Shown here one piece after another: positions 54,999 to 64,000 of a stretch of DNA of 64,000 nt (position 1 is the first letter of the stretch; the number at the start of each line of letters is the position of its first letter). The notes under the pieces were generated by a model. The model did no database searches. It worked only from the letters and a program-made list of their open reading frames with translations, and was not told the DNA's origin. The DNA is taken from NCBI GenBank assembly GCA_021292165.1, contig CM037877.1, positions 30,206,197 to 30,270,196 of the forward strand, given 5' to 3'. The stretch comes from Shinisaurus crocodilurus. Its lineage: Eukaryota; Chordata; Lepidosauria; Squamata; Shinisauridae. The position numbers and the translations under genes were made by a program.

Positions 54999-55083
54999 TA
55001 CCATGGCCTAGGTTTACCCAGGAGTCTTTGGTGAAGGACTTTTCCAAAAGCCTTTTGAAAGTCCAAATATGCAAAGTCTACTA

Positions 55084-56245
55084 CAGGAGGTAGGCAACGA
55101 GGTGCCCATGGATACCAGTGCACCCTCAGGCACCTTTCTTTGCACCACCAAGGTTCACTACCCCTAGGACAGTGATGGCGAACCTATGGCACGGGTGCCA
55201 CAGCTGGCATGCAGGGACCTCTCTGTGGGCACTCGAGCCATTGGTCACCAGATCACGAAAAGACCGTCCCCTTCTGCAAAACACTAATGATTTTGTTCTT
55301 TCTCACAATGTGGAACAGAATGATTTTATTCTAGAATTCCTGTTACAGAATTCTTTTCTACATTGTTATCACATTTAAAAGATTTTGAAGAATCATGCAC
55401 AGAGCATGGCTTGGATGTAAAGCCCTAACAGTTGACCTGAGTGCTGCATGTGTTGCTCTCAAACTAACGGAGTATGAGCCAAGGTTTGACAAATTATCAG
55501 CATGCATGCAATAGCAAAAATCACATTAATTGTGCAAAAGCATGCCCAATGCAAACTTTTACCTAATGCAGTGTTTGCAGTCCAAGACATAAAGTGTTTA
55601 AAATGTGTTAAGCACGTTTAGTTTTCTTGTTTATTTTGCTCATCCTAGTACAGGTTGACTTTTACTTTTACTAATCCGACACCTGTAGAAGCAGGGAAAG
55701 GACCCGGGGTAAAGCTTGCCCCATACAATTTCAGTCTGGCATATAATCATATTACAAGTTGAGAATCCCTTATCCAAAAATACATGTGCCTAATTATTTA
55801 AAAAGTTTGTATAAATTCCCTTCAGGCTATGTGTACAATGTAGTACTATAATAATTTTTTGAGTTGATTTTTTTTCCAACAAAAAACTGTTTGTATCATT
55901 GAAAGCTCTGCTATTGTGTTTTTCTTTTAAGACAAAAGATGTTAATTAGTTCGGACAACTGTATGAGTTGTTTTTCTAAAACTAAAACCTCGGTACAGTA
56001 TTCAGGTTTAATTGCAGTGTTGGCACTTTGAAATAAATAAGTTGGGTTTTGTGTTGCAGTTTGGGCACTCGGGCTCAAAAAGGTTCGCCATCACTGCCCT
56101 AGGAGGTTTTTTAAAATTATCATCATCACCACCACCACCACATTTTCTCACTGGCAGCTGGAATCACTTCAAAGCAAGGCAACGGCCTCCAGCCACTGCC
56201 ATCTTCATTCCCCATAAATGCCTCTGGGCCACACAGTCTTAGAAA
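55084..56245 (+). mobile_element. hAT-like element split by hAT copy 3
   Basis: The left end CAGGAGGTAGGCAACGAGG and interior CACTGGCAGCTGGAATCAC resemble 6778-7117. hAT copy 3 sits inside. The right end was not located, so the end coordinate is approximate. Confidence 0.5.
55170..56096 (+). mobile_element. hAT element copy 3
   Basis: Same orientation and termini as copy 1 (CAGTGATGGCGAACCT/AGGTTCGCCATCACTG), with a perfect TSD CCCTAGGA (55162-55169, 56097-56104). 927 bp. Retains the sequence (AACAAAAAACTGTTTG) that the L2 disrupted in copy 1. Confidence 0.93.
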
Positions 56246-56637
56246 CAGTCTTAGAAAATGGAGATGGTGGGCAGTTTCAGGCCCACACTTTCATCTGCAG
56301 CATGCTCAGCCACCAAGAAAAAGAAGGCGGGAGGAGGAAAAGGGAGCCCTGTCACTTCTACCTGGAAATCTGAGAGTGGGGCGGGGAGCTAAAACAGAGT
56401 CTGGGGTAGACTAGGAAGGGCAGTGGGAAACCAGCCAGGGGATCAGGGAAGGGGGAGCAAAGGCCATGAGGACATATAGGGGATGAATAGGAGATGAAAG
56501 ATAAGGTGGGGTTTGCGGAGAGTTTTAAGGTAAGAACAAAGGTAAGAGGTAAGAGCAGAGTTTGTCTAGGCTACCAAAGGGGATGGAATTCAGTATAATG
56601 AGCCCAACTTCCAGCAACACAGAAGTTGATGGGCTAA
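56246..56637. other. No gene recognised; purine-rich
   Basis: G/A-rich stretch without a codon-like pattern. Confidence 0.4.
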
Positions 56638-56935
56638 TGCAACCTTCTCCAACCCAGAGCCCTCCAGAAGTGTTGGACTACAACTCCCAGCATCAGGGCC
56701 GGTGCTAGCATTAGGCCAACTAGGCGGCTGCCTAGGGCGCCGGGCTAAAGGGGGCACCAGGAGCATAGGGCTGGAGGGAGGGAGGGCTCAAGTGGGAAGA
56801 GGGGGGTGCTAAATATCTGATCTTGCCTAGGGCACCAAACTGCCTTGCACCGGCCCTGCCCAGCATCCACTAGCCAGCCAAGGAGTTGTATTCTAATATG
56901 TCCAGAGGGCCCCAGGTTGGGGAAGGCTGGACTAG
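56638..56935. mobile_element. Foldback MITE split by a small hAT MITE
   Basis: CAACCTTCTCCAACCCAGAGCC at the left pairs with GGCCCCAGGTTGGGGAAGGCTG at the right. The 165-bp hAT at 56694 interrupts ACTCCCAGCAT. Confidence 0.75.
56694..56858 (+). mobile_element. 165-bp hAT MITE, 'CAGGGCCGGTGC' family
   Basis: Starts CAGGGCCGGTGCTAGC and ends TTGCACCGGCCCTG, with a perfect 8-bp TSD CCCAGCAT (56686-56693, 56859-56866). The ends match 38310-40068, so it is an internal deletion derivative. Confidence 0.92.
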
Positions 56936-57171
56936 TGGCACATACTGAGGAAGGACTGGATCCAAGCTTCAGTGCTGAGCCCAGCCACCAGGAACACTCC
57001 CCAAACCCAAGGACCCGGAGTCTGGAGTCCATCCCCCCTCCGAGACTGTAGCCCCCAAGCCAGATTCCAGCATTCTGGACCCCCGAGGCTCCACTCCACT
57101 CAGCCCAGTTGCCAATGCAGGCAATGTGCCTGCTGAGACCAACAATTTTGTTGTTGAGACCAACAACAAAA

Positions 57172-57439
57172 GAGCCAGTGTGGCATAGTGGTTAGAGTGT
57201 TGGACTGGGACTCGGGAGATCCGGGTTCTAGTCCCCACTTGGCCATGAAACTCACTGGGTGACTTTGGGCCAGTCACTGACTCTCAGCCTAACCTACCTC
57301 ACAGGGTGTGTTGTGAGGATAAAATGGAGAGGAGGAGGAGGAGGAGGAGGAGGAGGATTATGTAAGCCGCCTTGGGTTCCTTGCAGGAAAAAAGGCGGAG
57401 TATAAATATAATAAATAAATAAAATAAATAAATAAAAAA
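57172..57439 (+). mobile_element. tRNA-derived CORE-type SINE
   Basis: Full length, with head GAGCCAGTGTGGCATAGTGG, B box GGTTCTAGTCC, an expanded (GGA)n in the body and an ATAAATAAAATAAATAAATA tail. Confidence 0.93.
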
Positions 57440-58068
57440 CAATTATCTGACTTAGACATCCCTTATTAAAGAGATGTTGTGGTGTCCAATAGACACAAAA
57501 CAGAAGTTTTTGCTGAATAAGACACAACCTGAGATGAGATCCATGGACACATCAGATAAAGACACGAAGGCGGCAATCCCTTGATTAGGCAAAATAGGAT
57601 AATCCAGCTCCCTTTTCCATTCCTGATTAAGACACTGTATATCATATTTTTTCATCAATAATAAGTATTCATAGACATGGATCATAGGTCAATTTGCCTG
57701 ATCAGCTTCAATAAGTGCTTCCAATAGTAAGGGAGATGTTGAAGCTATAGAAGCAGCTTCTATACCTAGAAGAAGTATCTAGGCCAAACCTATGGTAGAT
57801 ACTAACAAATGTGGCAACTGCAAGTATTGCCAATCAGCCGTAACTTGTAAATCATATTTATTACGCAAAATAGAGAACAACAAAACTCATCAACAGTGCC
57901 TACCAGTTGATCTAAGCTAAAAATTGCCTTATCCATCCATGCCATGTCCACTACAAAAACATTTTCTTACCAATTTTTAAATCTGCATTTCCCCATATAC
58001 AGTAGTCAATTTGGCATGAGTAAATGGATGAAAATGTAATTGACATGACATTACAGTATACAGTATGC

Positions 58069-58214
58069 CAGTGCTTTTTTTCTGGAGAAAAGGGTACCGG
58101 AACTCTTGGATTACATTTCCTCGGGAGTAGATGGTGATTAAATTGTAATGCAATTAATAGAAGAAAAGGTGCTGGAACTCAGTTCCGGTGAGTTCCACCA
58201 GAAAAAAAGCCCTG
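58069..58214. mobile_element. hAT MITE in the L1
   Basis: Starts CAGTGCTTTTTTTCTGG and ends CCAGAAAAAAAGCCCTG. The arms GGTACCGGAACTC and GAACTCAGTTCCGG also pair. Flanks AGTATGCC and AGTATGTC differ by one base (one-base ambiguity at the left end). Confidence 0.8.
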
Positions 58215-58868
58215 AGTATGTCACACATCTTTAACAGTCATAACTGTGGGAGGAGCCCTGTCTGTTCTAATATGCCTAGAACCTAATGCTATCCATTTAG
58301 AGAGAGGGTCCAGACAAGAAGATTCCTGTTGTGCCTCCAGTAGGTCAGACAGAGACCAGCCGGGCTGGAGTGTGTTTGGGGTGGGCCCAGGCTAAGTGCA
58401 GCCTGACCCAGCTGGGCAGCCTTACCAATCAGCGCCTGCTCAAAAGGCAGGTCCCAAACACACTCAGATGCTGGAAGCAATTGTTTGCTAATACAGCTAC
58501 AGCCGGACGCTCCTGACATTCCTGACCTCAGACTTCTGCACCTTTGATCCTTGGAACGACCTTGACCATGACTTTGCCTGATCCCAAACTGGTTTACGTT
58601 TGCTCTGTTTTGGACTGATATATTTTGGCTTCGACTCTCGGACCGTGATAACGACCATGGCTTATCTTGGAACTGGACGGATTTAGGACAATCCAAAACC
58701 AAGCAAAGTGGAAAATCTGATCTACATGGAAAAGACCACCATTTAGTACAAGTCAAGAAAAAAGCCTGATTATATAAAACATCCAGAAAATGAAACCCTC
58801 CTTCTTTAATTGGAAGTTGCATCATTTACAAAGATAATTGTGACAGAGAGGAACCCCCCCAAATTTTA

Positions 58869-59440
58869 TTAAACAGAGCATTGATTTTTGCCAGGTATAA
58901 ATAGAGGAATCCAACGTATAACATAAACAATCCGAGGTATACTGTTCATCTCAAGTGTAATTATCCTGCCCAACAAACTCAGCTTTAAAGATGCCCATCT
59001 ACCTAAATTCTGAGAGATCTCATTAATAAATTTGTTCGGAGTAAGCTTGATCATTTGAGATATGTCTCTGGGAATAGGCAATAACATCTGGGCACCATCG
59101 AAATTGCCAATCAGCTAACACACTGTAAGATATAGTATCTTCAGTTGCCACCAGTTCAGATTTTGTCCAGTGAACTGAATAGCCAGCCAGATTACCAAAA
59201 GCATTAATCAACTGCATCAAAGCTGGAAGAAATGACTGGAGTTCTGAGATGAACAATAAAAGATTATCCACATAAAGAATAATTTTAAATTCTAAATTAT
59301 CATGCACAAAGTCATGAATACTACTATTCTGTCTAACAGCACAGGCCAGAGGTTCCAAACATAAATCCTGTATCAAAGGAGAAAGTGGACATCTCTGTCT
59401 CCTACCTCTCCTAAGTGAAAAGAAAGCTCAAAAAAGACCA
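58869..59440 (-). pseudogene. L1 ORF2 reverse-transcriptase remnant
   Basis: Minus-strand RT pieces in order: a CPLSPLI segment (RT motif B region), YVDN at about 59265 where the family has YADD, then GNLAGYSVHWTKSE, and after a shift LGRIITLEMNSIPRIVY. Asn replaces the second catalytic Asp, and stops and shifts separate the pieces. A dead copy. Confidence 0.78.
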
Positions 59441-59448
59441 TTAGTATA

Positions 59449-60352
59449 TGTGAAGAAAAGAGCCTTTGGGGGTTCCTACATGTACACACACACACACGCC
59501 TCCTCATGTGTAAACCAAGTAAGGCCAGTTGGGGGGCTGGGAGGGGGCGAAGTGTGCATAGTTCCTATGGATGGCGCCTGGAAGTCCGGAAAAGCCGGTC
59601 TAGTCAGTGACCCAGCTTTTAGATGTAAATGTCATGAGTCTCCCTCCCCCTGCCTGGCCAGGTGAAGTTCGTTCTAATTGGCTGGAGGCAGGAAAGCTAC
59701 AGAAAGGGGGAGGGGGGAAGAGCTATATTCCAAGGTGGGACTTTTGTTTCTTTGTCTGTCTTTTGGGTCACCGCATGGTGGCTGTTGGAGCAATGGCGGT
59801 AAGCCAAGGAGAGGCCCCAAGCCTTCGGGAGGCCTCAGGATCCGACCCCAGGTAGCTCCTGGTGAAATTAGCTGAATGAGGGCTCTGGTAAAGGCAGGCC
59901 CTGTGGAGGGCTACCCATCTCGGACCTTCGGGTAGGTGGAGTAGTTCCCCCCGGGCGGCAGGGCTGTGCTGGATCCAACCCTGGAAGAGAACTGACCCTC
60001 AGGTAACTAGTTGTGTGCCTGAGAGATAGAAAGAATCAGGTTTCGTTATTTTGTAGCTCTATTTCTGTGTACCAAAGTGTCTCTCTCTAATTTTGTGTGC
60101 TTCCCTCATTTCCCCTAATCTTGTTGTAAAATGCTACCAGAATAAACCTTTCTTTTGGTTTTTTACCCCACATGGTGTTTGTGGATTGCTCTGCTTGGTT
60201 CAGTATCTAAATCCAGGTTACAGAATTAAAGGCGAGTCCCTGAACAGAGATTCAAGTAGGAGCTGAGGCTTGGCAGTCTGGTACCTTGAGATCTCTGGGG
60301 GTCTTGGTTCCTTTGGGGTGGTGGCGGGCCAGCCAGCCCCCCTTCCTCCACA
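59449..60352 (+). mobile_element. Solo LTR, 904 bp, family A
   Basis: Begins TGTGAAGAAAAG and ends CCTTCCTCCACA, with a perfect TSD GTATA (59444-59448, 60353-60357). AATAAA at about 60141. Over most of its length it aligns with 2816-3805. It interrupts the L1 RT between LYSTRRDRVI and the CPLSP region. Confidence 0.9.
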
Positions 60353-60786
60353 GTATAACTCTATCCCTTCGCGTTGAGTATAAAGTTCTGATCCATTCCA
60401 AAAATCCTACAGGATACATCTTGGCACCGCCCAGTAGTTGCCCCTTTTTGGAGGAGGTCATTATATGGGGGAAAAATTGTATTGGAACACTCCTTAATAC
60501 TCACTGATGTCCACGTTGTTTTAAATTATCTACCAGTTTCCTGGAATTAACTCAAGGTCAGAGCTGGCTTGATTCTCCACACCCTTCTGACAGCTAAAAG
60601 ACTGATATTATAACATCGGAAGGATAAACACTCACCTCCTATAATGCAATGAAGACCTTACAGCACTTTCAACATTTGAACAGGTGGTGTATAGATGCCA
60701 CCTGAGAATGGACATTTATTTGGATATTTGGTCTGCTTTTGTTGAAATTTATGTATAGTTCTTAGAAACCTATATTTTCATATACA

Positions 60787-60846
60787 TGTATTTGTGTGTG
60801 TGTGCGTGTGCGTGTGCGCGCGCACACACACACACACACACACACA
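60787..60846 (+). repeat. (TG)n-(CG)n-(CA)n alternating purine-pyrimidine run
   Basis: About 60 bases alternate TG, CG and CA and are self-complementary overall. It lies in the L1 3' UTR. Confidence 0.9.
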
Positions 60847-60945
60847 GTTTCATAGGTTTGCATTGAAACTGACATATTCAAATCCATAAAGCCACTTCTT
60901 TATTTTCTTTCTTTTCTTTTGTTGAAATTTTATAATAAAAAACCA

Positions 60946-63052
60946 ATTTTGAAAAATGTTCCTGGTGAGAAGCCATGAAGCAGCAACATATTGCTAGGCC
61001 AGGGGTGAGCAACTTGCGGCAGCATTCCCCCCCCCCACACACACACACATGGGCTGCCGCTGCCAGTGTGGGAATAGGTGCAAGTGAGGACCGGTGCCAC
61101 ACTCACTCTTGCCAATGGTGCCGTCCGAAGCAGGTTGCTTCATTCTGCTGCCTTCCAAGGTCAGCCCTAGCATCTTGTGTCCTGGGTTGCTTAGAGCTCT
61201 TTCTGGGCTGTGCCTCACCCATGGTTATGTCCATGACAAGCACTGTGATTATAGAGAAACTTAGAATACCAAGGCCCAACTCATCCTGTGACTTCAAATG
61301 CAGGTCAAACCTAAGCTTCACATTTAATAGATCCTGTCCTTCAAATAAAATTTATCATGGCAGCTTACATACAAGCTCCAATCCCAGCTATAGCAGGAAC
61401 AGCTGGGGTGTGCAAGGCCGGCCACAGAGACCTCTCTGCCCAGTTTGTCACTCTTACCCCTGTTGGAGTAAGTGACTAGAAGATATCAACTCTGCAGGGA
61501 GGTTTTTTTTTAAGTTGACTGCCCAGTAAAGGTTTAAGATAGACTGTTATAGTCTAGTTAAAGGGCAAAGGCAGAAAACAAGCTTCTCTGAGAAGTCAGG
61601 GGGAAGGGTTCAGTGGAGCAAACCACTTAGTGGTATCAGGGGAGGGAATGCTGGACGTTGATTAGCAACAAGTTAGAAATTCCATTCTCCCTCTCTGACA
61701 GTTAGACTGTTCCTACAGTTAACTGACTTAACTGACACTTGCTTGGCTTAACCAAAGGGACTTGATCTGTGGTTTTCCTTACCTCACAGTATGAGTAACG
61801 TTTAAGAAACTGCACTTACAAAGTCTGTAACCATCAAGCTTATAGTGCCTAAGAAATCTTATGTTACTGTTATTTACTTTAAAAGCATCTACTGAGAAAT
61901 AAGTCCTGTGTGAGAGTGTGTTTGTTGGGTGAAGTCTGCTGCTGCTATTGTGCTCTGCCATCAACCCCTGCAGTCCATCTCCCAAGGATCTTGTTTCCCC
62001 CAGCTAAGATACCGGAAGCGAACCTGGATAGGAGAAAAACACTTGGGGGAGGGGGTGGAGAGTTTTGGGTTTTTTTAAAAGCGGGTGAAGGAGATTCAGT
62101 CCAGACACACACACCTTTGCTGCTTTAAATTACATCACTCTCACCCCATTGTATATGTCATGGGGGCAGGCCCAGCTTGAAGTTTTGAATCTGCCACCGT
62201 TACATGGAGTTTGGGCCTCTCAAAAGCGCTACAGGAGTGCTGAGGATGAAGGTTACACTTTGGTGCTGGAATGTACAACGGTGACAATGGGAAATATCCC
62301 TGGAAAAGGCAAATAGCTTTTTAACTGGGACACCCAGGACAAAGCCAAATATGCAGAAGTGTTACCATACATTGATCTTCAACAGGGCTGGCCCTGCCAT
62401 GAGGCAATGTGAGGTAGCCCACTTCAGGTGGCAGATTTTGGAGGGCCATAGAATGCAGCAGGCTGGGGACTAGCATGCCATGAAGCACTTTGTCTATTTA
62501 CTGCAAGGATGAAAACTGCTGATCTCAGTGGCACATCGTAATCGTGTGGGCTGGGATTCCTTACATTCTACCCATTCTATGCCTTTTCTTCTGCTGCAAA
62601 GGCAAATTACAGCTCGCAGCTTCCATTTCTTCCTACAGCAGTTGACCCCTGCCATCACTGCCTTGTGTGTAGCTAATAACTGGGTCAACACAGCCTTGCA
62701 TCATTGTAACTGCCTGGCTAGTTGGAAGGAGGTGTGGGCAGAAGGTTGGGGTTGGGTTTCACGGGTGGTGCTTCTGTGCGGCTCCAGTTTGGGATGACAC
62801 CAGCTGCCTCTTGTTTGTTTCCTCTGCAGATCTGAAATGACTCCTTTCAATAGGTTCATTCAATCCTTCTGTGCATACATGGAACAGCACCAGACAGAGT
62901 GAAATCCCACTTGTTTGCAGCAAACGAGGAATAATTCATCCTTTCATACCCTCAGCCAGATGTAATCCCATCTAATAGTAGATCTGTATAGCTTCATGTT
63001 TCCTAGCCTGTGTTTAATTATGTAATTTGAAACTGTATCAAATGCCTTACTA
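60946..63052. other. No gene recognised; hAT-like end at 61000
   Basis: CAGGGGTGAGCAACTTGCGG at 61000 looks like one hAT terminus without a partner. Short ORFs (60975-61475, 61910-62128, 62528-62797) have no known domain. A TTAACTGACTTAACTGAC repeat lies near 61720. Confidence 0.4.
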
Positions 63053-63397
63053 CAGGGGTGGGCAGAAGGTAGATCGGTATCTACTGGGTGATTTGCAGCA
63101 GATTGGCAAGGCTGTCTTGACTCCCAGTTGTTTTAACAACAATCTAACTACTACCACTGCTTGATTCTCCCCCCCCCCTCTAAATTATTACATCAAGACC
63201 ACCTGGAATAACCAGGAGTAGATGTTTGTGTGGAAGGACTATGAACTCAGTTCAGTTTTGGTACTCAAAATAAATTCCTGGGCTCAGAATTCTTTAATTC
63301 TAAGGGTGTTCTCTTCTACATCTGGCTCCAGTTGGTGGATCTCAAGGTCCTAGTAATACAATGTAGATCCTGTGACTCTGAAATCTGCCCATTTCTG
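63053..63397 (+). mobile_element. hAT non-autonomous element, 345 bp
   Basis: Starts CAGGGGTGGGCAGAAGG and ends ATCTGCCCATTTCTG. Perfect 8-bp TSD CCTTACTA (63045-63052, 63398-63405). No transposase. Confidence 0.9.
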
Positions 63398-64000
63398 CCT
63401 TACTATAACCAAATGAATCCTCTCTCTCTCTCTCTCTGCAGCAAGAGGTAGAAAGATAATTATTTGACCATGATTAATACATGGCAGAATCATGCGATTT
63501 TCTAACATCTTGCAATAACCCACACAAGATGCTTTTCAGTTAGCTGGGCTTTAGGCTTCACATGTGTCCTCCATGCTTCTACATGCTTGGACTATTCCTG
63601 CCATCTTATTGGGAAATGGCCAAAACACTCCCATGCTCTCCTCATTCCAGAATCAGACTGATCTCCTTGTAGGTGGTTCAGATTTGTAGCATGTAAAGCA
63701 ATACCAATTACCTGTTGAGCAAACCAAGGCACACCCTGCACCTGATATGCTTTCATTGTTGCTGGGGATCAGCACCCTTGGAAATCAGACTCCCTCAGCT
63801 CAGTGCCATTTCACACAGGTACTCCACATGAGTATGTAAATACGCATGCTGTGTTCTCCATAATGCATGTTCTCCATGTCAGTATAGCAGTTATGGCTAT
63901 CTGAGGCTAATCATAGCTCTGTGCAATGTATATATGAAGTGAAAAACTATCCTGGGTAATATGTGGGAGTTTCAACTTTGAATAACTGAAACATACCGTA
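63398..64000. other. No gene; (CT)n at 63421-63438
   Basis: A short CT run, otherwise unclassified to the end of the window. Confidence 0.45.

Larger units (their letters stand above)
53340..55083 (-). mobile_element. Old CR1 LINE, long 3' portion, interrupted by MITEs
   Basis: On the minus strand a decayed CR1 ORF2 runs from an RT segment (CCTTTTGAAAGTCCAAATATGC at about 55040, the FDKVLH/LG region) to the 3' UTR (AACTGGTAGTCAGAGGC at about 53350). Interruptions are at 53527-53650, 53779-53905 and 54691-54998. Many stops; much older than 14816-15350. Confidence 0.82.
57440..60945. mobile_element. L1 LINE with inverted 5' part (twin priming), split by a solo LTR
   Basis: From 57440 to about 60460 the L1 ORF2 reads on the minus strand. 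From about 60460-60550 to 60945 the L1 3' end reads on the plus strand, ending in an ATAATAAAAAACC tail. Minus-strand pieces: WKRELDYPILPNQ (57452-57685), LGRWASLKLSLLGRIITLEM (58869-59087), RT pieces CPLSPLIQDLCLEPLA and IILYVDNLLLFIS (59023-59440), and, beyond the LTR, GFLEWIRTLYSTRRDRVI (60357-60461). The plus part has TAAAAGACTGATATTATAACATCGG near 60594, matching the C-terminal end. A hAT MITE (58069-58214) lies inside. Confidence 0.78.

Noticed and set aside
1..64000. Bacterial or phage features (operons, ribosome binding sites, IS elements, CRISPR)
   Set aside because: Composition, SINE/LINE content and splice-like signals are those of a vertebrate nuclear genome; none of these features is present.

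Overview
The window looks like nuclear DNA of a squamate reptile (lizard or snake; species not identifiable by eye). The evidence is its repeat set: tRNA-headed CORE-type SINEs with an L2-like tail, L2-clade, CR1 and L1 LINEs, many hAT elements with 8-bp target-site duplications (TSDs), pogo/Tigger-like MITEs, and Ty3/gypsy LTR elements. No complete host protein-coding gene is visible. Almost all long open reading frames are retroelement ORFs or their remains.

Layout. 1-11.9 kb: intergenic or intronic DNA with an edge hAT, SINEs, a 990-bp solo LTR (2816-3805, TSD TTTAT) and a Tigger-like MITE. 11.9-14.1 kb: the only host regulatory candidate, two CpG-rich blocks with minus-strand splice signals (GTAAGT donor at 13604, acceptor and GTAAGC donor around 11986-12088), CCAAT and TATA-like boxes. 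A MITE that itself carries a SINE separates them. 14.6-25.9 kb: LINE-rich. It holds CR1, two copies of one young L2 family, and an old L2 into whose reverse-transcriptase region a younger L2 (22402-24896, uninterrupted ORF) has inserted. 26-28.2 kb: L1 3' end next to a solo LTR. 29-31.3 kb: two copies of one hAT element head to head, each with its own perfect TSD. 31.8-37.4 kb: nested hAT, LTR, MITE and L2. 38.3-40.1 kb: a 1.76-kb hAT with perfect TSD and a decayed transposase C-terminus. 40.1-41.1 kb: probable minus-strand LTR.

41.2-48.0 kb is the most informative region: a full-length Ty3/gypsy element (LTR-gag-PR-INT-RT-RNaseH-LTR, TSD AAGCT) inserted in an L1. Its integrase lies upstream of its reverse transcriptase and its gag carries a SCAN-like segment and a CCHC knuckle, as in the Gmr1-like group. 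It is dead in a particular way. Between the LTRs I count about 22 G-to-A differences in one direction against 2 in the other, mostly at GG. Many in-frame pol stops sit where tryptophan (TGG) is expected. The PR and RT active sites carry G-to-A missense changes. This matches APOBEC-type editing of the minus-strand cDNA. The LTRs also differ in copy number of an exact 40-bp tandem repeat (2 versus 8).

48-64 kb: Tigger-like MITE, possible LTR, young L2 3' end, SINE, a decayed CR1 riddled with MITEs, the third hAT copy, and a 3.5-kb L1 whose 5' part is inverted relative to its 3' part (twin priming), later split inside its RT by a 904-bp solo LTR (TSD GTATA). A fresh-looking hAT (63053-63397, TSD CCTTACTA) lies near the end. 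Family names are from remembered consensus features; no database was searched.
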